A stretch of 64,000 nucleotides of DNA, from positions 1-64,000 of the forward strand of contig NZ_FZPC01000006.1 in the NCBI RefSeq assembly GCF_900187975.1, written 5' to 3'. Every line of letters begins with the position of its first letter. The stretch's first letter is position 1. A program made the position numbers and the translations under genes. Under the pieces are notes generated by a model that was not told where the DNA came from, did no database searches, and saw only the letters and a list, made by a program, of their open reading frames with translations. Positions 8,769 through 16,468 of the stretch are shown here, piece after piece. The DNA comes from Pseudomonas delhiensis. GTDB taxonomy: Bacteria > Pseudomonadota > Gammaproteobacteria > Pseudomonadales > Pseudomonadaceae.

Positions 8769-9944
8769 ATGAACGAAGCCTGCATCGCGCCGGGCATAGC
8801 CGCTATCGTCCCGGAAATGGTCGAACTGCGCCGGGCCATCCATGCCGAACCCGAACTGGGTTTCGAAGAGTACTCCACCCGCGAGCGGGTCATCGAGCGG
8901 CTGCGCGCCTGGGGCTACGAGGTGGCCGAGATGGCCGGCACCGCGGTGATCGGCACCCTGCGCAACGGCCCCGGCCCGGCGCTGGGCCTGCGCGCGGAGC
9001 TGGACGCGCTGCCCATCCAGGAACAGAGCGGGTTGCCCTGGAGCAGCCAGGTGCCCGGCAAGATGCACGCCTGCGGCCACGACGGGCACACCGCCATGCT
9101 CCTGGCCGCGGCCTGCGAGCTGGCCCGCGAGCGCAGCTGGCGCGGCACCCTGCACCTGTTCTTCCAGCCCGCCGAGGAAGGCCATGGCGGCTCCGGGGCC
9201 AAGCGCATGCTCGACGAGGGCGTGCTGCAGCGCTTCCCCTGCGACGCCCTGTTCGCCATGCACAACCTGCCCGGCCTGGCCGAGGGGCGCTTCATGGTCA
9301 TGCCGGGGCCGTGCATGGCTTCGGCCGACAGCCTGACGATCCTCATCCACGGCCGCGGCGGCCACGGCGCCATGCCCCAGCAGACGGTGGACCCGATCCT
9401 GGCCGGCGCGGCGCTGGTCACCGCCCTGCAGAGCCTGGTGTCGCGCAACGTGCCGCCGTCCGAGGCGGCGGTGCTCACCGTCGGCGCCTTCCTGGCCGGC
9501 GACGCCAGCAACGTGATCCCCGACAGCGCCGAGCTGCGCCTGAGCGTGCGCGCCCTGAGCCCGCAGGTGCGCGAACTGCTGCTGCGGCGCATCGGCGAGC
9601 TGGCGCGGCAGCAGGCGGGCAGCTTCGGCGCCCGCGCCGAAATCGAGGTCGAGGCGGACGGCTACCCGGTGCTGGTCAACGATGCCGAATGCGCGGAGCT
9701 GGTCCGCCAGCTGGTCCTCGACTGGCTCGGCGAGGACGGCCTGGTGCCCGACCCGCGGCCGATCCATGCCAGCGAGGACTTCGCCTTCTGGCTGGAGCAG
9801 GTGCCCGGCTGCTACCTGATGATCGGCAATGGCGACGGCGAGGGCGGCTGCGCGGTGCACAACCCCGGGTACGACTTCAACGACCGCATCCTGCCGCTGG
9901 GCGCGACCCTCTGGGTGCGCCTGGCGCAGCGCTTCCTGGCCTGA
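8769..9944 (+). CDS. M20 family metallo-amidohydrolase
   Basis: This is a 391-residue M20D peptidase-type enzyme of the hippurate hydrolase / N-acyl-amino-acid amidohydrolase group, which cleaves an amide to free an amino acid. The metal site is visible in HACGHDGHTAM (about residues 100-110), FQPAEEGHGG (132-140) and IHASEDFAFW near the C-terminus. The central dimerisation domain begins near GRGGHGAMPQ. No signal peptide is seen, so it should be cytoplasmic. It starts at ATG 8769 behind AGGAGCG and is followed after 28 bases by a transporter, suggesting uptake then hydrolysis. The substrate cannot be read from sequence. Confidence 0.9.
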   Translation: MNEACIAPGIAAIVPEMVELRRAIHAEPELGFEEYSTRERVIERLRAWGYEVAEMAGTAVIGTLRNGPGPALGLRAELDALPIQEQSGLPWSSQVPGKMHACGHDGHTAMLLAAACELARERSWRGTLHLFFQPAEEGHGGSGAKRMLDEGVLQRFPCDALFAMHNLPGLAEGRFMVMPGPCMASADSLTILIHGRGGHGAMPQQTVDPILAGAALVTALQSLVSRNVPPSEAAVLTVGAFLAGDASNVIPDSAELRLSVRALSPQVRELLLRRIGELARQQAGSFGARAEIEVEADGYPVLVNDAECAELVRQLVLDWLGEDGLVPDPRPIHASEDFAFWLEQVPGCYLMIGNGDGEGGCAVHNPGYDFNDRILPLGATLWVRLAQRFLA

Positions 9945-9972
9945 ACCCTCCAGCCGAGCAGGGAATACCGAC

Positions 9973-11286
9973 ATGACAACAAGAACGACTTCCTTCGCCG
10001 TGAGTGCCGAACCCTCCCGCGCCGGGCGCACCCGCGCCATCGCCGCGGTGTGCCTGGGCAACGCCCTGGAGTTCTACGACTTCCTCGTCTACAGCCTGCT
10101 CGCCACGCTGATGGCGCGGCTGTTCTTCCCCTTCGGGGAAAACCCGCTGACGTCCCTGCTGCTGTCCTTCGCGGTGTTCGGCACCGGCTTCGTCATGCGC
10201 CCGCTGGGCGGCCTGGTGATCGGCCTGTACGCCGACCGTGTCGGGCGCAAGGCGGCGATGCGCCTGACGCTGTGGCTGATGGCCCTGGGCGCGCTGCTGT
10301 TCACAGTGGCGCCGACCTACGCCCAGGCCGGGCTGTTCGGGCCGCTGGTGGTCATACTCGCGCGGCTACTGCAGGGCTTCGCCGTCGGCGGCCAGGTGGG
10401 GACCGCCACCACCATCCTCATGGAGTACGCCGGGGCCGGCTCGCGGGCTTTCTATTGCAGCTGGCAGGTGTTCAGCCAGAGCCTGGGCGTGCTCATGGGC
10501 GCACTGGTGGTGCTGGCGCTGAGCAACCTGCTCAGCGCCGAGGCCATGGACGCCTGGGGCTGGCGGGCGGTCTTCGCGGTGGGCATCCTGGCCATCCCGA
10601 TCAGCGAATACATCCGCCACCGCCTGGAGGAAACCCTGCCCGCCCAGGCGCAGGACGACCGCCAGCCGGCGCCGGCCAGCCAGGGCCTGGCGCTGCTGTG
10701 CCGGCACCCGCGCCAGCTGGTCACCGGCGTGCTGCTGGTGACCGGCGTCTCGGTGCCGGTCTACATCACCCAGTTCTACCTGGCCAACCACGCCATCGGC
10801 GTACTCGGCATGCCGCTGGGCGTCGCCACCTGGGCGGCGGTGGTGAGCTGCCTGCCGTCGCTGCTGCTGGCGCCCCATGCCGGGCGCCTGAGCGACCGCA
10901 TCGGCCGGCGCCGCTCGATCTTCTGGCCGCTGCCGATCCTGCTGCTGGCGATCTACCCGGCGTTCCTGCTGCTCAACCACTCCCCGAGCCTCGCCACGCT
11001 GCTGCTGATCGTGGGGCTGCTCAACATCCCGCTGACCTACTGCATGGTGGCTTCCCTGGCGATCCTGCCCGAGCTGTTCCCGGCGGCGATTCGCGCCACC
11101 GGGCTTTCGGTCACCTACTGCGTGGGCGTGGCGCTGTTCGGCGGCTTCGCGCAATTCTTCGCCGCCGGGCTGATCGGCCTGACCGGCAGCCCGAACGCGC
11201 CGGCCTGGTACATGGTCGGGGCCATCCTGCTGTGCCTGGCCGGGTTGCGCATGGCACCGGAAACCGCCGGGCGAACGCTGGATTGA
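9973..11286 (+). CDS. MFS transporter, metabolite:H+ symporter (MHS) type
   Basis: This 437-residue inner-membrane protein has about 12 hydrophobic segments. It has the MHS-family opening AVCLGNALEFYDFLVYSLL and the loop motif GLYADRVGRKAAM between helices 2 and 3. A second such motif, GRLSDRIGRRRSI, follows the middle. MHS members import carboxylates and betaines with protons. The gene lies 28 bases after the amidohydrolase and probably supplies its substrate or exports a product. It starts at ATG 9973. Confidence 0.88.
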   Translation: MTTRTTSFAVSAEPSRAGRTRAIAAVCLGNALEFYDFLVYSLLATLMARLFFPFGENPLTSLLLSFAVFGTGFVMRPLGGLVIGLYADRVGRKAAMRLTLWLMALGALLFTVAPTYAQAGLFGPLVVILARLLQGFAVGGQVGTATTILMEYAGAGSRAFYCSWQVFSQSLGVLMGALVVLALSNLLSAEAMDAWGWRAVFAVGILAIPISEYIRHRLEETLPAQAQDDRQPAPASQGLALLCRHPRQLVTGVLLVTGVSVPVYITQFYLANHAIGVLGMPLGVATWAAVVSCLPSLLLAPHAGRLSDRIGRRRSIFWPLPILLLAIYPAFLLLNHSPSLATLLLIVGLLNIPLTYCMVASLAILPELFPAAIRATGLSVTYCVGVALFGGFAQFFAAGLIGLTGSPNAPAWYMVGAILLCLAGLRMAPETAGRTLD

Positions 11287-11375
11287 GTGACGGACGTGTC
11301 CGACCGGTCACGCCGGCATGGCATCCTGCCAGCGCCCGAGGCTATCCTTCGCCTTGGCGTTCCAGGGAGTCGACG

Positions 11376-12266
11376 ATGAGCAAGGTCAGTGTTCTGGTGG
11401 TGGATGATGCACCCTTCATCCGCGACCTGGTGAAGAAGGGGTTGCGCGACCATTTTCCGGGGTTGCGCATCGAGGAGGCGGTGAACGGCCGCAAGGCCCA
11501 GCAGCACCTCGCCCGCCACGCGGTCGACCTGATCCTCTGCGACTGGGAGATGCCGGAGATGTCCGGCATCGAACTGCTCGGCTGGTGCCGCGCCCAGGCG
11601 CCGCTGAAGGACGTGCCCTTCATCATGGTGACCAGCCGCGGCGACAAGGAGAACGTGGTCCAGGCCATCCAGGCCGGGGTGTCGGACTACATCGGCAAGC
11701 CCTTCTCCAACGACCAGTTGGTGAGCAAGGTGCGCAAGGCCCTGAGCCGCAGCGGCAAGCTCGACACGCTGCTGGCCTCGGCGCCGCAGCGGAGCCTGGC
11801 CGGCGGCCCGCCGAACGACTCCCTCGCCGCCCTCACCGGCGGCAAGGCCGAGGTGGTGCGCACCACGGCCGCGCCGGCCGCAGCCCCGCCTCCGGTACGC
11901 CCGGCGCCTGCCGCCGCCCCGGCCGCCGCTGCGCGGGGCAAGGGCCAGGGCCAGTTGCGCCTGCCCAACGCCAGCCTGCCCTGCGTGATCCGCGGGCTCA
12001 GCCTCAAGGAGGCGCAACTGGTGGTGAAGCGCGGCCAGGTGCTGCCGCAGGTGCTGGAAACCGCGGTGCTGGACCTGGAGGAAGACAACGAGGTGGCGCG
12101 CCTGAACGGCTACCTGCACTCGGTGGCGGCGCTGGAGCCCAAGCCCGACAGCGAGTGGCTGCTGCTGTTGCTGCGCTTCGTCGACCAGGACCCGCAGAAG
12201 CTCGACTACCTGTCGCGGCTGATCGCCCGCGGCAGCACCCAGAAACACTACGTCCCCGGCGCCTGA
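11376..12266 (+). CDS. Response regulator with unassigned C-terminal domain
   Basis: The 296-residue product has a receiver domain at residues 1-125, with acidic pair D10/D11, phospho-acceptor D56 in LILCDWEMPEMSG and lysine K109 in YIGKPFSN. A Pro/Ala-rich linker (about 160-195) leads to a C-terminal region (about 200-290) without a recognised DNA-binding motif. The homologue lies next to phoU in P. aeruginosa. No histidine kinase is adjacent, so its partner is unknown. It starts at ATG 11376 behind AGGGAG. Confidence 0.85.
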   Translation: MSKVSVLVVDDAPFIRDLVKKGLRDHFPGLRIEEAVNGRKAQQHLARHAVDLILCDWEMPEMSGIELLGWCRAQAPLKDVPFIMVTSRGDKENVVQAIQAGVSDYIGKPFSNDQLVSKVRKALSRSGKLDTLLASAPQRSLAGGPPNDSLAALTGGKAEVVRTTAAPAAAPPPVRPAPAAAPAAAARGKGQGQLRLPNASLPCVIRGLSLKEAQLVVKRGQVLPQVLETAVLDLEEDNEVARLNGYLHSVAALEPKPDSEWLLLLLRFVDQDPQKLDYLSRLIARGSTQKHYVPGA

Positions 12267-12358
12267 GGCCTGCTTCACAGCCCGACGGCCGGCGGCTCGC
12301 CGCTGCCGGGCGCGGCTGCTAGTCTTGCTGGCGTCGAATACCTATAACCAGAGTCGAC

Positions 12359-13255
12359 ATGCTAGGGCGCCTTTTCTTCCTTTGTGGCCTATGGATGGCC
12401 ACGGGGCCGGCTGCGGCCGTGACCATCTACAAATACGTCGACGCCAATGGCGTGGTCACCTACACGGACAAGGCCGTGGCGGGTGCGCAGGTGTTCGTCT
12501 TCCGCGACCGCATGGTCGAGCACCTGGAGCAGCAGGTGAAGCTGCAGACGCTCAGGCACGACGGCTTCGAGACCCTGCAGGTGCGCAATGACCTCTACGC
12601 GCCGGTGGAGGTGGAGCTGAGCGTGAACGCCGCGCAGAACGCCGTGGGCGCGCCGGAGCGGCCGATCCGCTGGGTGCTGGCGCCGCGCAGCGCCATCCGC
12701 CTGGCCACCCTGAGCCCGCGCGATGCGTCGCGGCCGATGCAGTACAAGCCCAGGCTGCGCTACGCCCTGGGCGACCCGCGCCTGCAGCCGGTGCCCTACG
12801 ACTATCCGCTGCCCTGGCGCGGCGGGCCCTTCCGCCTGAGCCAGGGCGCCAACGGCAAGTACAGCCACTTCACCCCCAAGAGCCGCTACGCGCTGGACAT
12901 CGCCATGCCCGAGGGCACGCCCATCGTGGCCGCCCGCGGCGGTACCGTGGTGAAGGTGGAGAACGCCCAGAGCGGCCGTGGCAACAACCCCTCCGGCAAC
13001 TTCGTGCGCATCCTCCACGACGACGGCACCATGGGCGTCTACCTGCACCTGATGCGCGGCTCGGTGCTGGTCAGCGAGGGCCAGCGCGTCGGCGTCGGCA
13101 CGCCCCTGGCGCGCTCGGGCAACACCGGCAACAGCAGCGGCCCGCACCTGCACTTCGTGGTGCAGCGCAACGTCGGCCTGGCGCTGGAATCCATCCCCTA
13201 CGACTTCGCCCAGCCGGTGGGCACCCTGCCGAACTTCGCGGTGGTCAAGGAGTAG
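12359..13255 (+). CDS. M23 family peptidase with DUF4124 N-terminus
   Basis: This is a 298-residue exported peptidoglycan hydrolase-type protein. A signal peptide of about 20 residues (MLGRLFFLCGLWMATGPAAA) is followed by a DUF4124 segment (VTIYKYVDANGVVTYTD). The LytM/M23 domain at about 165-285 shows the zinc ligands in SRYALDIAMPEG (H-x-x-x-D region with HFTPKS before it) and GPHLHFVV. The end overlaps the convergent GntR gene by 11 bases. The first metal ligand needs checking: the motif reads YALDIAMP rather than the common HxGxD. Confidence 0.85.
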   Translation: MLGRLFFLCGLWMATGPAAAVTIYKYVDANGVVTYTDKAVAGAQVFVFRDRMVEHLEQQVKLQTLRHDGFETLQVRNDLYAPVEVELSVNAAQNAVGAPERPIRWVLAPRSAIRLATLSPRDASRPMQYKPRLRYALGDPRLQPVPYDYPLPWRGGPFRLSQGANGKYSHFTPKSRYALDIAMPEGTPIVAARGGTVVKVENAQSGRGNNPSGNFVRILHDDGTMGVYLHLMRGSVLVSEGQRVGVGTPLARSGNTGNSSGPHLHFVVQRNVGLALESIPYDFAQPVGTLPNFAVVKE

Positions 13256-13946
13256 CCAGCTTGCCGGCGAAGGCCGCGCGCAGGTCGGTGGTCGGCGGCG
13301 GGGCGAAGCGCAGGCGCTCGCCCATGCCGCGCAGGTAACTCTCCAGGCAGGCGCAGGCGCGCTGCGCGTCACCTTCGCCGAGGGCTTCGAGCATTTCCCC
13401 CTGTTGCCGGCAGCTGTCCAGGGTGTGAGCCTGGCCGCGGCCGAGGGCGATGCTCACCGCCAGGCGTTCCAGCAGCGGGCCCAGCAGGTCGGGCAGCAGG
13501 GGGTTGGCGGACAGCTGCGCCAGGCGCAGGTGCAGGCGCTGGGCCAGGTCCTGCGCGCCCAGCGCGTCGCCTGCCGCCAGGCACCGGCGCTGGGCGGCGA
13601 GCAGGTCGCGCAGTTCCGCCAGGCGCTCGCCGTCCAGGTTACCGGCCAGGCGCCGGAGCATGTCGCTTTCCAGCAGCAGGCGGGTTTCCAGCAGTTGCCG
13701 CAGGTGCTGCGGGTCGGGACGGGCGACGCTGGCGATGCGCCGTGGCGCCAGTTCCACCGCGCCTTCCCGGGCCAGGCGCTGCAGGGCGCGACGCACGCTG
13801 CTGGGGCCGGCATGGAAGATCCGCCCGAGGGTTTCCTGGCTGAGCGGCGCGGCGGGGCGCAGGCGCCGCGAGAGGATGGCCGCGTGCAGGTCCTCGTAGA
13901 TCCGCTGGGCCTGGCCCCGGCGGCGCGGGCCCGTTTCGCCGTTCAT
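13245..13946 (-). CDS. GntR family regulator (FCD type), second of a coupled pair
   Basis: This 233-residue transcription factor has a GntR winged helix at residues 10-80 (LSQETLGRIF...SVRRALQRLAREG) and an all-helical FCD ligand domain behind it. Its ATG (13946) overlaps the TGA of the preceding GntR gene in an ATGA junction, so the two are translationally coupled. Its 3' end overlaps the convergent M23 gene by 11 bases. The ligand is unknown; the symporter gene upstream suggests a carboxylate. Confidence 0.87.
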   Translation of the reverse strand: MNGETGPRRRGQAQRIYEDLHAAILSRRLRPAAPLSQETLGRIFHAGPSSVRRALQRLAREGAVELAPRRIASVARPDPQHLRQLLETRLLLESDMLRRLAGNLDGERLAELRDLLAAQRRCLAAGDALGAQDLAQRLHLRLAQLSANPLLPDLLGPLLERLAVSIALGRGQAHTLDSCRQQGEMLEALGEGDAQRACACLESYLRGMGERLRFAPPPTTDLRAAFAGKLATP

Positions 13947-14644
13947 CGCCCGGTCCCCGCTTCCGGCACGCGCAGCACCAGGTTCAGGCGCAGGCCTTCG
14001 TTGAGGATGTGCTGGCGCATGGCCTGGCTGGCGCCTTCGCTGTCGTGCTGGCGGATGGCGCGGACGATGGCCTCGTGTTCGGCCAGCAGTTCCTCGGCGT
14101 GGGCGGCGTTGCGCTGGATGAGGTGGTCGCTCTGCTCCAGGGCGCCGCCGATCTGCTGCGAGACGCTGAGGAAGATCGGGTTGGAGGTCAGCGCCACCAG
14201 CTTGCGGTGGAAGGCGTTGTAGGCCTCGACCAGGGCGGCGGTGCGGCCGTCCTCCACCGCTTCGCGCATGTCCAGCAGCAGCAGGCGCAGGCGGCCGAGG
14301 GAATCGCTGTCGATGCTCTGCGCCACCAGCCCGGCGATGAAGGGCTCCAGGGCGTAGCGCAGTTGCAGCACGTCCTCCAGGGTGGCGGTGGCCGGGGCGC
14401 GGATCTCGCGCAGGGCGCCTTCCTCGCGTTCCAGCACCATCACCCCCTTGCCGGGCAGCGAACGGACCACGCCGAGGGTCTCCAGCACGGTGATGGCTTC
14501 GCGCAGGCTCGGCCGGCTGATTTCCAGCTGCTCGGCCAGTTCGCGCTGGCCCGGCAGCATCTGGCCGGCCGCCCAGCGCCCCTGTTCGATGGTGTCTAGC
14601 AGTTTCTGAACCACTGAATTGACCAGCTTGGATGAGGAAAACAT
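13943..14644 (-). CDS. FadR/GntR family regulator
   Basis: The 233-residue product has a GntR winged helix (about 8-75, LPGQRELAEQLEISRPSLREAITVLETLG) and an FCD domain carrying likely metal-binding His and Asp residues. It starts at ATG 14644 behind CAGGAG. It lies 90 bases downstream of the dicarboxylate symporter on the same strand and is coupled to the next regulator. FCD proteins of this type bind TGGTN2-3ACCA palindromes, and such sites lie upstream of the symporter at 16115-16136 and 16293-16307. It is therefore probably the local repressor or activator. Confidence 0.88.
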   Translation of the reverse strand: MFSSSKLVNSVVQKLLDTIEQGRWAAGQMLPGQRELAEQLEISRPSLREAITVLETLGVVRSLPGKGVMVLEREEGALREIRAPATATLEDVLQLRYALEPFIAGLVAQSIDSDSLGRLRLLLLDMREAVEDGRTAALVEAYNAFHRKLVALTSNPIFLSVSQQIGGALEQSDHLIQRNAAHAEELLAEHEAIVRAIRQHDSEGASQAMRQHILNEGLRLNLVLRVPEAGTGR

Positions 14645-14734
14645 GGTGACTCCTGAGGCAGTAAGTAGGAGGGGCCCATCCGGCCCCACCATTGCGCGCC
14701 GCACCCATGGATGCGGTACGCGTGGCGGCTATGG

Positions 14735-16048
14735 TCAGCCGCGCAGTTCGCCCTTGCTCGAGGCGGGCGTCACATTCTGGGTGGCGCCGGGTTCGCCAGT
14801 CAGTACCGCCCGGGTGCGTTGCAGGTCGATGTCGTTTTCCCAGCGGGCGATGACCACGGTGGCGACGCAGTTGCCGATCAGGTTGGTCAGCGCCCGGCCG
14901 ATGCCCATGAACCAGTCCACCGAGAGCACCAGCACCAGGCCGGCGGCGGGGATGGCCGGCACCGCGGCGAGGGTGGCGGCGAGGATCACCAGGGCCGAGC
15001 CGGGGATGCCGTGGGCGCCCTTGGAGGTTACCAGCGACACCAGCAGGATGGTCAGCAGGTCGCTGATGGCCAGCGGCGTGCCGGTGGCGTGGGCGATGAA
15101 CACCACCGCCAGGGTCAGGTAGATGGAGAAGCCGTCGAGGTTGAAGGAGTAGCCGGTGGGGATCACCAGGCCCACGGTGGAGCTGCGGATGCCCATGTTC
15201 TCCAGCTTGCGCATCACCTGCGGCAGCACGGCATCGGAAGAGGCGGTGCCGAGGACGATCAGCAGTTCCTCGCGGAAGTAGCGCAGGAACGGCCGCAGGC
15301 GCACGCCGCTCAGGCGCAGCACGGTGCCCAGCACCAGGCACACGAAGAGGATGCAGGTGAGGTAGAACACCAGCACCAGGGCGCCCAGGTGGCTCAGCGA
15401 CTCCAGGCCGTAGCGGCTGGTGGTGAAGGCCACCGCGCCGAACACGCCCAGCGGCGCCAGGCGCACGATCATGCCCATGATGCGGAAGACCACGTGGCTG
15501 AACTCGTTGATCAGCCGCGCCACGCCGCTGGCCTGTTCGCCCACCAGGTTCAGGGCGCTGCCGAACAGCACGGCGAACACCAGTACCTGGAGGATGTCGT
15601 TGTTGGCGAAGGCGCTGAACACCGAGGTGGGGATCAGGCCCATGATGAAGTCCACCGGCCCGTGGATGTCCTTGGTGTGCGCGGTGTAGGTCGCGGCATC
15701 GCCGGCGGAGAGGCCGCTCAGGTCGATGTTGGCGCCGCTGCCCAGGCCGCTGCCGTAGGCCACCAGCAGGCCGAGGAGGAGGGCGAGGGTGGTGAGGATC
15801 TCGAAATAGACCACCGATTTCAGGCCAATGCGCCCGACCTTCTTCAGGTCGCCCGCGCCGGAGATGCCGTTGACCACCACGCAGAACACGATGAGCGCGA
15901 TGAGCATCTTGATCAGCTTGATGAAGCCGTCGCCCAGCGGCTTGAGCTGGGCCGAGAAGTCCGGAAGGCCGACACCGAACAGCACGCCGAGGGCCAGGCC
16001 GAGCACCACTTGCAGGAAGATCGAGCGGGAACAGCGGTGGATGAGCAT
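14735..16048 (-). CDS. Dicarboxylate/amino acid:cation symporter (DctA-like)
   Basis: This 437-residue membrane protein of the DAACS family has the opening SIFLQVVLGLALGVLFG. It also has GTASSDAVLPQVM, the hairpin-loop serine-rich motif equivalent, GYSFNLDGFSIYLTLAVVFIA, and SKGAHGIPGSALVILAATL. Such proteins import C4-dicarboxylates or acidic amino acids with protons or sodium. It starts at ATG 16048 behind GGAGA. It is first of a probable operon with two GntR regulators. The substrate is not certain, so dctA is not assigned. Confidence 0.87.
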   Translation of the reverse strand: MLIHRCSRSIFLQVVLGLALGVLFGVGLPDFSAQLKPLGDGFIKLIKMLIALIVFCVVVNGISGAGDLKKVGRIGLKSVVYFEILTTLALLLGLLVAYGSGLGSGANIDLSGLSAGDAATYTAHTKDIHGPVDFIMGLIPTSVFSAFANNDILQVLVFAVLFGSALNLVGEQASGVARLINEFSHVVFRIMGMIVRLAPLGVFGAVAFTTSRYGLESLSHLGALVLVFYLTCILFVCLVLGTVLRLSGVRLRPFLRYFREELLIVLGTASSDAVLPQVMRKLENMGIRSSTVGLVIPTGYSFNLDGFSIYLTLAVVFIAHATGTPLAISDLLTILLVSLVTSKGAHGIPGSALVILAATLAAVPAIPAAGLVLVLSVDWFMGIGRALTNLIGNCVATVVIARWENDIDLQRTRAVLTGEPGATQNVTPASSKGELRG

Positions 16049-16114
16049 TGGGGGTCTCCGTTGTCTGCGCCCGTCCGCATCGCAAGAAGTGGTTGAGGCG
16101 CGCAGTTATTGTTC

Positions 16115-16136
16115 TGGTATTACCGGTCAGACCAGT
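16115..16136. promoter_or_regulatory. Putative FadR/GntR operator 1, overlapping half sites
   Basis: TGGTATTACC overlaps ACCGGTCAGACCAGT, both of the TGGTNnACCA type recognised by FCD-type GntR proteins. They lie 67-88 bases upstream of the symporter start. The second site is nearly the inverse of the one at 16293. Confidence 0.6.
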
Positions 16137-16292
16137 TCAGGGTATGCCCATGGGCCGCCGTCGGCAAGTGCGGCGTGGGGGATGGTGCGACGAATGGTTC
16201 CGGGGAAGGGGGAATTAGAGAGGATTTAGGCTCTAGATCGATGGTCTTGCGGGGGCGGAATTCTGTTCGGGGGAAGTCGGCAGGGTGATTCA

Positions 16293-16307
16293 ACTGGTCA
16301 GACCGGT
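16293..16307. promoter_or_regulatory. Putative FadR/GntR operator 2
   Basis: ACTGGTCAGACCGGT is a near-palindrome matching the inverse of the site at 16122-16136 in 14 of 15 positions. The 170-base spacing would allow looping by a dimer of dimers. This site is 245 bases upstream of the symporter. Confidence 0.55.
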
Positions 16308-16322
16308 ATGGGCGGCGAGTCC

Positions 16323-16379
16323 AATCGCGGACTTTGTCCGCGATTGGCGGATAACGCCGTAGGCGTTATGCGCCCTACG
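16323..16379. repeat. Composite REP (A half + C unit)
   Basis: A hairpin around CGGACTTTGTCCG is joined to GGCGGATAACGCC...GGCGTTATGCGCCCTACG. The same two-part arrangement recurs at 20650 and 59410. Confidence 0.75.
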
Positions 16380-16406
16380 AAAACACCGCCATGGCACCAT
16401 GCCCTG

Positions 16407-16463
16407 GCTTGCAGCTTGCAGCTTGCAGCTTGCAGCTTGCAGCTTGCAGCTTGCAGCTTGCAG
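16407..16463. repeat. Heptanucleotide array (GCTTGCA)8
   Basis: Eight perfect tandem copies of GCTTGCA (TGCAAGC on the other strand) start 5 bases past the stop codon of the minus-strand CBS protein gene. Degenerate copies follow crc in the same position (47429-47472). Perfect short arrays of this sort may vary in copy number. Confidence 0.9.
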
Positions 16464-16468
16464 CCGCC

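Noticed and set aside
13253-13255. Assembly error at the M23/GntR junction because of the tail-to-tail overlap
   Set aside because: Both reading frames end with proper stop codons, and both proteins have normal lengths; an 11-base overlap is acceptable.
13245-16085. A 946-codon open frame on the minus strand covering the symporter and both regulators
   Set aside because: Only its downstream end (from 13946) is the real GntR gene. The rest is a shadow frame over the symporter and FadR-type genes, with long Arg/Pro/Gly-rich translation typical of high-GC DNA.
16407-16463. Possible CRISPR array
   Set aside because: Units are 7 bases and contiguous with no spacers, and no cas gene is in the window.
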